The position numbers were made by a program, and so were the translations under genes. From Larimichthys crocea (taxonomy: Eukaryota; Chordata; Actinopteri; Sciaenidae), in contig NC_040021.1 of assembly GCF_000972845.2 (NCBI RefSeq), forward strand, positions 11,746,908-11,810,907: DNA of 64,000 bases. Reading direction: 5' to 3'. Under the pieces are notes generated by a model. That model did not search any database, was not told the DNA's origin, and saw nothing but the letters and a program-made list of their open reading frames with translations. Of this stretch, positions 1-12,700 are shown one piece after another. Every line of letters begins with the position of its first letter. Positions within the stretch are counted from its first letter, which is position 1.

Positions 1-174
1 CATTTTGATATTTAGAAAAAAATTAAGACGTTGTCGTGGTGCCTCTTTTATAAATGGATTTTGGATACATGTGTTTGCTTTCTCTCCTTATTAACAATCT
101 GCCCGCAGTGCTCAGATAATATACGTTTGTGATCAGACAATATATTAACAGCATTTGCAATGAAGAAATGTTGA

Positions 175-180
175 TTTATT
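175..180 (-). promoter_or_regulatory. fndc4: Candidate polyadenylation signal for fndc4
   Basis: AATAAA on the minus strand, 486 nt downstream of the fndc4 stop codon. It is the first canonical hexamer I see in that direction, so the 3' UTR would be about 0.5 kb. Confidence 0.45.
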
Positions 181-432
181 TAGATGGGAGTTGTCTACAG
201 CAGGTGAACGTGGTGTCTAATCGCACATGCCGATATCAAAAATACACTGCGTATTTAAAGTCGCGAAGCCTCCCAGAGATGATAAGTCGTACTGTGTGTT
301 TTGTATTGCAATAACATACCAAGCACCTGGCAAATACATCAATGTTACCTGCACCATGGGTTAACATTGACTTATGTTCTATCAAACCTGCAGAATAGGT
401 TTTTGTTAGCTAATGTGCTGTGTATGTGTGCC

Positions 433-459
433 TGTGTGTGTGTGTGTGTGTGTGTGTGT
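433..459. repeat. (TG)n microsatellite in fndc4 3' UTR
   Basis: Uninterrupted TG dinucleotide tract of about 13 units between the stop codon and the candidate poly(A) signal. It would be transcribed as (CA)n in the fndc4 3' UTR. Confidence 0.9.
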
Positions 460-665
460 ATCCATCTGTAGTTTAGTGTTTTCCTACAAATTCTGTGTAC
501 ATGCATGTGTGTCTTTTGCAAGACAGCCTTGACCAACCTTATTCACTGACCCACAGAAACTAGTCACCTTTTCAGCTTTTTTCCTCATCAGTGAGAAAGG
601 TCGAAAATGCATTGATGGTAGAAGAAAGAGAGAGAGAGAAGAATTTAACTCCAGCTTGCTTCTGC

Positions 666-707
666 TCAAACTTCGATGATGTTGATCGATGGCACGGAGG
701 GATGAAA
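666..707 (-). CDS. fndc4: fndc4 terminal coding exon 6
   Basis: A 42-nt coding end that reads FHPSVPSINIIEV then TGA. The acceptor TGTTGCAG lies just before 707. It matches the conserved family C-terminus (SVNIIEA in FNDC5, SINTIDV in FNDC4). It is too short for ordinary ORF finding; I located it by searching for the conserved tail. Confidence 0.87.
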   Translation of the reverse strand, partial: FHPSVPSINIIEV

Positions 708-3700
708 CTGCAACAGGAAAGAGAAGAAAAAAAATCACGATTACTCGCCTCTAAAGCAAAGGAACAGCTTGTTTATAGAAGACACATACACTGTTAGTTC
801 TACAATAACCTCATGTTGTATCTGGATGAAAAAATGGGAGCCATGAACCGAGCCTGTGTTAAGGCAATTTTTTCCAAATACATTAAATATGTTGGAGAAT
901 AGTTGCTGAAAACATGTGAAAAGACTTTGAACGATATATCACTGAAATGTGGTATTCAAAGTAATATCAGAAATATCAGATTTACAGTAGATTTCAATTA
1001 AAAAATCCTCAGTTTCAATTATATTTTATTGAGATGTTTTATTCAAATTGACAATAATATGGCTCTTGTCTCTATCCATACATTCACTCTCTCTTTTGCT
1101 TCCTTGAGACTTGACCTACTGTATTATTGACTCATACTAAAGAGAGTTTCTGAAGTCCTCAACAGAACTTATCTGACAGAAACTCTCCTCAACACCCAAA
1201 TACCTAATGAGAGCTGGAAGGAGAGATAAGCCAACACAGTGAGAAATCCTACAACGATTGCCCCTCAGCTAATTTAAACAAGAGAACTCAATATGTCGCG
1301 ATGTTAAATCCTTGCCTAAGGTCAACACTTACGGCGCAAATGACCTCGATTATGGATTGGTCATGGCCACATTACTGAGCTGTGACTGCATATACTGTAT
1401 CTGTTCACTGCCATCTTAAGGTATTTCTCACACAATCAAAGCTCCACCAGTGACTCAGTTTTATCTTTTATCTTCTAAGGCATAAACAATTTTTTTTCAT
1501 TCACCACTGAGCATCCCAAGATACCAACTCTGTGATATAGCACATGCAACGTATATTGTTGGAGACTGGATCCTTGGAGATTCCTGAAACATGTCATTTC
1601 CATGAGGTGCTTTATTCAATGCAAGATGTATTTTTACCCCAGTCGAATATTATTTGATGGGTATAGTTGCATCAGAATTGCAGCAGCATAGACAACAACT
1701 CTTCTCTGAAAAGGATTAAATGAATACAGTAAGAGGTCAAGATGTGCTCCAGCAAGAGTCTATATAAAGATAAATGTATGCACTAAATGTAATGGGAAAA
1801 GTTTCAGGACACTAAACATATACCAGAGAGTGGTAAGTATTTACATATAGCATGTTACTGTGAATTAAATTAGTTAAACTGTCCAAAAGACATTTAAATA
1901 GGAAGATAAATATAAAGCCAAACATTTATTTTTGTTTTCTTTTTTCACCGGTATCCATTTACTATTACTGTTTTTATATAAGAATATTTACTTTAAAGGT
2001 CCAGTGTGTAGAATTTAGGAGTATCTATTGGCAGGAATTGGATACAGTATTGATAAGTATGTTTTTATTTGTGTATAATCACCTAAAAATAAGTATCATT
2101 GTGTTTTTGTTGTCTTCAAATGAACCTTTTATATGTACAGTGAGAGCGGGTCCTCTTCCACCATCCGCCATGTTGAACCACCATTTTCTACAGTAGCCCA
2201 GAACAGACAAAACAAACACTGATCTAGATGTGACATTTTTGCTTTTTATGTGAATTTTAAGCAGAGTTTATCTTACATGCTTGGAATGAGAAAGTGAGAC
2301 ATGGGAGAGTTTTTATTTGGTTGCAGTATGTAACTTCTCCACTAGGTGTCTCTAAATTCTACACACTGGACCTTTTAAAGAAAACCTTTTTTCTGATGAA
2401 CATTAACATTATTAGTGACTTGGTGAAAGTTGTTTCTGCGGCACGGTGCGGAACAAAAAGTAAAACATCACCTGGACACATCCAATTGACATTTTGTTGC
2501 GCATCTTTTCAGTCTACGTTTGTTCATTCAAACACAATACTAAGGTGATCGTGACATGGGCCTGCATTCATTTAGAGGAGGCGTGTGCTCACCTTGCTCC
2601 TCAGCAGCCCTCCACTGTGGTGCTCCGGCGTGCTCCTCTCGGACGACGGCTTGGCCTTCTCCTTGTTGTTGCTGGAGTCGTTGTCTTTGATGATGTCATA
2701 CTGCCGGCAGAACAGGGCAATAACAGCTGCCGGGAGGTGAGGAATGGGCAACACACACACACACACATAAAAGAGGATGGGAATTCAGTCATGAGGCGGC
2801 AACTGTCACAGACATGTCAGCACTTCCTCTAACTGAACACGATGAAAGGCCATGTGGATAATGGAATTCTGCTCCCAAGGGAGACCGATGGCTGTGCCTT
2901 TATCTGAAAGCTTGGAAGACAGTAATTCTCCACAGAGTTTGCTTACTTTTTTCTCATATGCTTACAATTAAATTCCTCGCTTCAGTGAGGCTATGAATTT
3001 CTATTATAATCCTATCATTACGTATTCAGAAGCTGATATACAGTCCTGGTAATGACACCTGAGGAGTTGCAAGCAATACGCTTAGCTTAATTTACTTAAT
3101 TTAATTAACTTTTTATTCATGCATCATGTAAGAGCTACACCCAAGACATTTATGGCAGGCATTACCATATTTCTACTGGGTAAATTACAGTAGCATTTGT
3201 TTTCATTTGAGGAGTAATTTGTCTGCCTTTAAATGGTTTACATTACAGTTTATTATTGTTTTAAGCACTAACCAACAGCCACTTAAGACACAGAAAGACT
3301 ATATGATATAGCAGATGAGGTTACATCATACCAAACCAATTACCTAATTACTTTATAATCAAATTTTTCAGGCCTGGACCGAGCAGCGGAAAGTCACAAA
3401 GATAAGAGCTGAAAAGATGAAGATAAAAGAAAAAAACAAATAAATCCAGAATTATGAACTTGAAGCCTCACAAAACAAGTTAAATCTTGTTTTTAAGCTG
3501 GCTGCAAATGAGCCACTCCATTATCATTATGAATACGCCACATGATGTGTTTTATTCCTTCACTCCCACTCTTCGCAGCCTGCCGTGTTACTTTGGTTTC
3601 TCTCATTAGTATTATTTAACATCTCACTCTGGTGCTCGGAGGCGGGAAAGCCTTCTCCTGGCAGCCTGTCAGATGTGCCACTTCTCATTGCGCCTTAACG

Positions 3701-6700
3701 CTTCATTAATCAGCCCACTTCCTCAAAGGAGTAGAAAATCATACTGCGATGGAGAGCTCACATCCAGAGAGTGCTCGGAAAACTGTGATGTTGGTCTGAC
3801 ATCGCTGTTATGAAAAAGCCTGAAAGTGACGGGATGTTCAGATATCTTACATTTATTTGTTCTTTTTTTGTGTGTGTGTGCATGTGTTACTTCAGTTTTT
3901 CAGCTGACTTTAGACTCTTTCGAACTTCCACTTACTAGGTATCCTGTGGTCATGTGCTGTATTTCTGTTTATTAGCGGCTTATTGATGATGTGTCAATAA
4001 ATTGATAATCTATAGTATGAAACCTCTCGCAGATGTGCACCATTAGTCTCCATCATTGGGCTGAAATGTTGACAATTTGCAGATCCATTAGAAAAGTCCA
4101 ATTAGCTTTCAGCTTATTAAGCAAGATTTGAATGTAATTTCATTATTGATAACAACAGCTCCATAACATCTGATTTATAGATATAGATTTATAGAATTAA
4201 CCCATTGATAACCTCAAAGAAAATCTAAGACACATGCATACTGTTTGACCCTGAAAGACGAGGAGCATATGGGCACATTAATACATTCTTTCTGATTAAA
4301 TATTTGTAAAAAATATGGTTGACAGTGGCCTGGCAATTAAACAACTGTAATTGGACTTTGATTTCAATTTTGCATAACTGATAATATAAAATTTCAAAAT
4401 AATATGAAATATGTAAAGCAAAGACAAAAAATAAAATAAAAATCTGAATAGGCAAATGTGAAATAACCACATCTGTCCTAATTTCCGTAGAAAATACTGT
4501 GTTTGTGTAGCCGATTGAGTTTTAATTATTAATATACAAAAACCTACCTGCCCACATGACCAAGACCACCACGATTATGATCATCTCTCCTGTTTGTAGA
4601 TGCCGGGACTTGTCCAGGCCTTGCACAGTGGGGTCATCTAGGAGAGAGAACAGATAGGACAGTTGTTGTACCGTAAATATGGACTCCACATAAAATACTG
4701 AATACAAAGTACTAAATATTGGTTATATATTATATGGAGTATGAGAGATTACAATGCAATCCAAGATACAACATTACCAGCAACAGACTAAAACATGGCT
4801 ATAGAGTTGAAGTAACCCATTTGTCTTGTTCATCATGTAAAAGCCGAACAATATCTGCTGCTTGCAGAGCTATTTTATTGGTTTATCTGATAATGTAAGA
4901 TGTTCAATTTATATTCTGTCAGTGAGGTTTGACGCAAATGGACACTGCTATATCTCTCATGGCTGTTATGCCATTTAACAAAAAGTAGTAGTGGTCAGAA
5001 AATGTGCTGGGCATTACCACATATCAATCTGTAGCATTAATCCTCCTTTAAGTGGATTGACTATGGGGCTATTTCCACTCTCCAAACTATCTCTTTACTC
5101 GCATGGATGGAACTCTTCCAGGGCACCACTCTTCCCAATTGCCTCTTTTAGTGAATCAAGTTGTCAAGAATCTGGCCCCCAAATGGCAGACTGTCAGCTC
5201 TCTTCACACAGCTATTACTATTAGTGATACTACTACGTTTTTCCGTCATGGTAGCAGTGTGTGGGTGAAGAGATGAAAGGGGTGTGCACTGTGTCACAAT
5301 GGAAATTTAAAGTCACAGAAAATTCCCTGATGCTAATTTATTAATATGTACTGTATGTGTCAAGTTAACAAGGTATTTTCATCACTTGTTGTAGAGATTT
5401 GGGAAGTACAAACTCGAGCAAAGCATTGCAAGGCAAGCAACCAAGACTCACAGCATTTCAAATATACATACATTTTACATAAATCATTTAGCTTGTCAAA
5501 TGTTTGTCTTTAGATCTGACTGGAAAAAATTAACCCCCAGAAGTGTGGGATCTACTTGACAGCATTATCTCGCTAAGCCACGGTGGAGGGATACTTCATG
5601 GTAGTAGCATGTAGGTTTGTTGCCGGGACAGAATACTGGCAATAAACCTACACACGACTACCAGGAGGAATATATTCATTTGACTCAGCTAACTCATACC
5701 GCTGAAGTTTCAATTTAACTTTGACTGAACACGGAACGAGGACTGTAGACTTCTTTTTTATCTCTTACAGTTCTGTTGCTCAGTATCACTTCACAGCCAG
5801 TATGAAGAGGAGGAATTAATAAACCGACCAACTCTTTCAACCTACATACTGTGGATTTGAAATCCTGGATCCTAAGATTCACATGCTGGATTCACCATTT
5901 CACAGTCGTCTCTTGAGTTGATACCAGGCTGCACATAACACTTAAATGCCAGATCAGTGCTCAGGTCAGTGCTCCTGCGAGTTCCTCTCCAGTTTATTAT
6001 TCCCACATGTCCTCTATCTGTCTGAACCCAACACACTCAATAATAAACTAGTTCTTCTGCATGAAAAGTTCTGCAGATTTAGTTCTGTGCACAAAGAAAC
6101 TACTGGTCCAAGTGTTAGGATGGCAGTACATCAAGGGCTTTTCAGTAAACTTTTGTGTTCTGCAAGACTTTCCAACTGAACCTCTTGTTCTCGTTTACAC
6201 TTTTCTGGTTGATCTAATGACCTAACTTAACTTGAAAAAGTGCTTTGGGATGTGCAGACTTTGCACCATGCTTAAATACAGTATGTATATGTTCATGTTT
6301 TCATACCACAAGTGAATAGGATTTCCCGATGACCTAAATAACCTGCTGCGGTATCATCCATATTTCATGTGATATGCTGTGTGATGTTCTTCTTGTTCAG
6401 ATTGCGGTGCGTTCGGTGCACCAAAGAGTTTGTGCTCAGATAATTAGTCGACCTTCCTTCTGCTCACCCCGAATCCCATGATGTTTTTTTGTGGCTGTGA
6501 ACTGTGTCGGGAAACTGTGTAACAACACACCAGGGGCCCTGTATTGGTGTCACAAAGATGCATCATGTGATTTATTCTTGCATTATGTCTCCTTGAGCTT
6601 TTTAGGTTTCATTAGACTGTAAGACATTTTAAACTGGTTCAACTTAAAAACAGAGACAGAGAGAGAAACAGTAAAGAGAGTTAACTAAATTACAGTTCAA

Positions 6701-9700
6701 TAATTAATTTAAAGAGGTCTCAAAAGTTGTGAAAATGTAAAAACCATTACATTACAGCATTCATTTTACTGAACTTGAGAAAAAGAGTTCAATGAATTGC
6801 TTCTGTGATAACTACTAATATTAAACAAACCTCAGATTACTTGTACTTTACATTTTCTAAGTTTTAAGAGTCAGATTTTCACTCTACACAAAGAAATTAC
6901 ATCACTTGTGCTTAAGATTTTATACAAAAACAACAAAAGACTACTGCCTTGGACTTAAATGAATTCAATTCTACCATGTACCTTCAACAAAAAAACAATA
7001 AATCGTCACAGTTAAAAAGCTGATTAATATTTGCAGATCATTATTTTTTTGTTAATCTTCCAATCAATTCATAAGCTAACTGTATCAGTTCAGTTCTTCT
7101 TCATTTACCCACTTTTAGACAATAAGCATGCCATTAATTGTATATAAAACATTAACTAAAGATGTGAAGTTGTGTACCAGTCAAAAGAATATTTGGCAGG
7201 GAGCGAACAGAGTTGTTAATAAGGCCGCCCTGGTGTAGCTTCTGACTCAGCAAAGACAACTTGGCATCTCTTTGAAGAATCGCACAGTAATTGTGTCTGA
7301 GGGGACCACCTACCCGGTTAGATTTGACTGCTCAAGGCATTCATCCTTTGAAAACATTCTCTCTTTGCTCTCTTGTATGAAGCAGGTTGACAGCTTAGTG
7401 GCAGCAACATTTTTAGCTGGTTCATGTCTTTTGTTTGGGAATGATTTATATAACATATTTGGAGATTTTTGGTTTGAATGTGACTAAAGGATGTTAAATT
7501 TTCTTACTATTGTCACAGAGCTCTGATGAATCTTGTTATCATCATTGTAAATCATTGTAAATTCTTTGTAGTTCAAATAGTCCCTTCACTATACTGAAAT
7601 TATACCTCTGAAATTAATTATATTTGAGTTACATGTACATAAATAGATACTGCTACTGAACCCTGCTCCTCAGACCACAGCACATACCTCACTCTTGAAG
7701 GGCAGGCAAACCACATAAATATATGTACTCTGATTAAAAGCTTTCCATGGAACTAATGGAATTGAAATAGACTTTGGAAAAGCATATTGATCCTGTGGAA
7801 AAAAAATCCACAGTAGCCTGTTTGAATTCAAATTCAGCAGCAACACATGGTGTGTTTCTTGCCAGGAAATGCTTAATATGAAATAGATAGATCCTGAATC
7901 TGCCCGGGCCAGGTGTACATCCAGTGGTATAGGCACTAATATGTAATCATATTATCAAAGATAATTGCATTGAGCAAAAGAAAATAAAAGTGTCATTGAT
8001 TCATGGGTATCATAGCTCTGTCTCTGGGGATGCTTGGTATGTACAGCAAATCAATTTAGTTTCAATAGGAGGCACTTGGCTGTGACAGAGGATCTCTGAA
8101 ATGGCTCTGTGATGTTGGAGCCAGACTAGATTAAAAAGGCTTTTAAGGAACGGTGGTCAGCAGCACGATGCTGAACAAAAAATGTCACATTAAATTATGG
8201 TGCATTAGGGTTCATGAAGAATACATATGTTGTTATTTAGGAGCAAATATTGTAAACATCCTTTCAGAGCAAACAGAAGCTTGTTAAGCCAACACAAATT
8301 AATTTGTAGCGGATCTGGGAATTCATTTTGTGTCTTTAAGGAGTTTCTCAAAGGAGTACTGTATGCTTACAAAGGTTTCTCATGTTGTTGACCATCAGTG
8401 AATCCTAATCTTGTGTTCATTCATGTATATTTAATCAGTTTGTGGTGCAATGGATGAAAGTGCATAGGAAGCAACAAAAAGCGGCAATTTCTTCCCATTA
8501 AGTGTGATCCAACCAGCTTTTATGCAACCCACAGTTTACAATAGTACCATTGCTAGTACTTTATCTTTGGAACAGTTTGAATCAGTTTATACAAGATTGA
8601 AAAAACAAATAAAACATATATAACACTTCAAACATACAGGTTTGTACCCTACTCAAGACTCACCTGAATCAGTCTACATATAGTAGTGAAGTTGATACAA
8701 GTGTAAATAAACTGAACATTTTTAGGATATGTAGCCTGAGGTACTATCTGTACCGTTAATGAGGTTACTGTGTTTGTCTCTGTAGTCATTCAGTCTGGGT
8801 CCTTATCTTAAACAGGAATAAAAAATAACAATATCATTAGGTTATCTATGAAAGGAGTATTAGTCACAGCTGCTATAGTATGTGTGGGTTTTTCCCAGGT
8901 GCATTGTATCACTCACACACAGTTTACAATAAATTTGCCAACAATATCAGAGTCAAAATACAAAAAGACAACAGAGCCAAGCATGAAAAGTGAAGCAGAG
9001 CTATAAACTTGACAAGAATTACACAAAGAAACTTGATGCGATTGGGCTTTAAAACTGGAGCATGAGAAGTCAGCAGTGCTGGCTTGAGATTTATGGAAAG
9101 CTGACACTGATTGCTTCTATACTTACAAATACAAACTCCCACAAATGAAGCTCATCCACTGAATGGGTTGTTTTTCTGACCCACTTGGATTACTCAGGGG
9201 GCTACAAATCCTGATTAATGTTGCATAGTGAATCTTTTCTAAGAGTCTTGAAAAAGTCGTAAGGCATTGACCACTGACTGGAAGTCTTTTCATGTTCAGC
9301 ACTTTGTTCAGATATTGATACTAGTTAGCTTCCCAAAACCCACTGCTTTTAACTTCAAAAATAAGTACAGAGAATCACTTCCTGAGTGTTTGATGTGAAG
9401 CAGCAAGAATAGTGAGTGTGATGCCAGTGCCTGTATTAGCTTAATGGAGAGCACAGAGGCTTGTGTGTTGAACTTGAGCCTGAATTTGTTTCTTTCTCTT
9501 TGCCAGCTTAACTAATGGTACCGAACCTGAGTCAGCTGAATAGAAACATTTATGACCCACTTGTATCAGCACTTTCTATTCCCAACCCAAACCAGACCGT
9601 AAGATAACAGAGAGAAAAAATGTTTGTGTCACGCCTGGGTCTAGACCAATGTCAAATGCAATCTGTCGTTATTTTAAGAGTTAACTAGGCTTATCCCATA

Positions 9701-12700
9701 ATTGTGGCTGAACTAATGCAGAGAAAGGAGTTTATTCTGAAATATAGACTCTGCCCAAATGCTTATAATAGAAAGAAAATACCTTTTTCCCCACTCTTTC
9801 ATCATCTGCGCTGTAAGAAATTGAGAGCCACTGAACTTATTCTCTATTGGTCACGGTCACTTCATATTTCCTCCAGCCCATGAGCCGAGCCCAGACACTG
9901 AATCCAAAGTGTTTTAGAGTGTGTGTCAGAATCCTGATTAGGCACCTGGAGTGATATAGAGTTGCATAAATTCAGAGGAGCTTTCTTGCAGCCACGCTTG
10001 AAGAATCTCTCAATAATGAATTGGTGTCTAGGAGAAAATAAACCTGCATGAAGCACACAGAACCCCCTCGAGGGACGTTGTGAGAGGAGGCTTCAGGTTA
10101 CTTGCACTTGTGTTGGCAGTAGCCTTTACTGTACCTCATTTTCAATGTCAGGGTGCTTAAAAGCATTCAATAGCCAGAAACGGCTTTAGCGCAACAGCAG
10201 GAAAAGCATCTGTAATGGGTTGCTCCTGTCTGTGCCTCGGGGAAAAATGCCTGTGGTTGTACCATGTACTGTAGAATTAAAAGCAAAGCATTATGTTACG
10301 TAACAGAGTGAGAATAAACACTTTAAAACTTGTTGACTTGAAGACAGATTTTGTTCAGAATACTGTGAAATTACTGTGAATAGTAATTATGCTAATATTA
10401 ACAAATGCCACAAAGACACTAAAACAAACAACAAAATGTATCATTCTAGCAAGTGTTGCATATATAGTATATATAGCTCTGTGCCATAGAACTATATTAT
10501 CATGAAAAAAAAAAACAAGTCAAATATGTTTTTCCTTTTTTCAGTTTAATAGAGGAATGTGTCACCCAGTGCAGCCCTGTGTTTTTTCTCTGTTTCTAGC
10601 TAGCAGTCTACCACTTTGGTACAGAAATTCATGGTCCCCAGAGGGTGAATCCCAAATCTTTATTTGCCCAAAACTTTGGGTTAAGACCAAATGCTTTCAG
10701 AGCAATGACATTCCCATCAGCCTCAGCTTTACTTTGTGTTTTGTGGTGATTCTAAAATGTTAGCATTGATAACACACTAAACTAAGATGAAGAAGCTGGT
10801 AAATATTTCCTTCTCAACATTACTGTTAGCATTGTATTCAGCTCAAAGCGCCACAGAGTACGACCTCACATAGCAGCTAACATGGCTGTAGGCTGCTACT
10901 GTATTTTCGTTATGGGTTTTTGAACAATGTCGGAGTTAAATACTGTATCTGTGGCTATACAAACACTTGTTAACAGGATACTGAAGGTTGATTGTTGGTT
11001 TTTGTATTTTCATGATGATAATAAAAAGATAATGCCAGCCTTGCCCTTTTTAATTTTAAAAGAATTTGACAAAACATAAGGCCTTATTCTTTGAATCATA
11101 CTCGTTTGTAGTCCCTGAACGCAGACAGAGACATAAAAATTATCAGCACTCAGAGGAGCTTACCTTGATTGGAGCTGTTGGAGGGGAAGCGGTCTGTCTT
11201 TTTGAGGGTGCGAAAATGGACCTTTTTGCTGGCTTGGCTTTCCCCATAGAGGCCAATTGACTGGACTTGGATGATGTAGTCTGTCTCCTCCTCCAGGTCC
11301 CAGAGAACACAAGAGCGGCTGGTGGTGTTGACTTCCCGAATGAATCGTTGCATGTGTCCCTCCTGTCTCTGGGGATTGGAACAAGGATAAAAACAACACA
11401 TGAATGGATTGATCTTTTGGGTAGATACAATAATCAATACAGTGGGCAGTTGAGGTGCAATCAAGGTGACCACATGGAACACCAGCCCTGCAAATGTGTC
11501 CCTTTGGAAGACACTACCCTTTATAAAAAGTCTTGTTGCTTGTAATTTCTTTACAGGGCAGTAATATAGTATCCTCATTGTCATAAAAAAACTTAAAAAA
11601 CCCCAAAACAATCAGAACCTCTATATGGGCTCTAACAATGTGAGACGGAGGTGACCAACCAGAGAATATTCAAGGTGCTTGAGAACGACATGCTGAGTAC
11701 TTTATTATCTTAACAGTTGGTACTTCATTTTTGCCATATGGAGTCATGACTGGAAATTGAAGCGGTGGAGTCAATATTATGATTAATTTAGACTGCAAGT
11801 GCCTTCAGTCACAAGCCTCCGAAGTCTCAGACTTTGTCTTTGACCTTGCAGAGTGTTATTAGCTCAATCAAGACCTGTGAGAATTATTCCTCCTACTTGC
11901 ATGCATGCTCTTCTTAAACCGCTCTTAAACCCATCTGCACTTCAAGTGGCTTCTGGGTATGTCTACTTCTTATGTGTTTTTTATGGCCCTGCTTGACTGA
12001 GAGATCTGATTTACTCTCTGTGAACAATACATAACGTAATGATTAAACCGCCACATACACTCAAGGCAGTTACCAAATTTGTTCAAGTTCAGATGCACAC
12101 CATGATGATGCACCCTAAGGAGAGGCGTTTGTGTGAGTGAATCGCAAAGTTAAATGGATGCATATTGTTTTTGCGCCGCATAAAGCATAAACATAATTAC
12201 AGATGCATGTGGCATTCTGTCATACATTGTTAGCATTCATTGCTTTCCCTATTTTAAGCCTTTGAAATCTCTTCATGCTAAAAAATGCAGGTTGGCAGCT
12301 CCACATATTTGTGTGCATTCTGCCGTACCGTTGTTTTGTCTTGACAAATCCACCATGCCAAGTTTTATTCTGAAGGCAAGATTTAGTCGGCCTTTCTAAG
12401 CAAAGCTTTAAGGGCTTCCTGAAAATATACATCCAGGCGAAAACACATCTTTATTCCGCCAGGATTTTATTCACATGTGCTACTACTTACTCAGTATGCT
12501 GGACACACTCGTGACATAGTGGGGTGTTTGCTGAGCTCACGAAAGCTTGTCTATGGACTTCAGTCAGTGAATAGATTATCATTTCATTGTTTTTTTATGT
12601 GGGATGGTTTTATTCCAATATGTTTCACAGGTTGTCAAGAACTGTGACATGGCTGAAAATGGATTCCAGGTGCACTTTTTCATTCTACCTACTGGCTCAG

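Noticed and set aside
11164..11368. Assignment of the FNIII gene as the irisin gene fndc5
   Set aside because: Considered first because of the shared tail. The ectodomain, juxtamembrane and membrane segments fit FNDC4 better, so fndc5 is kept only as the alternative.
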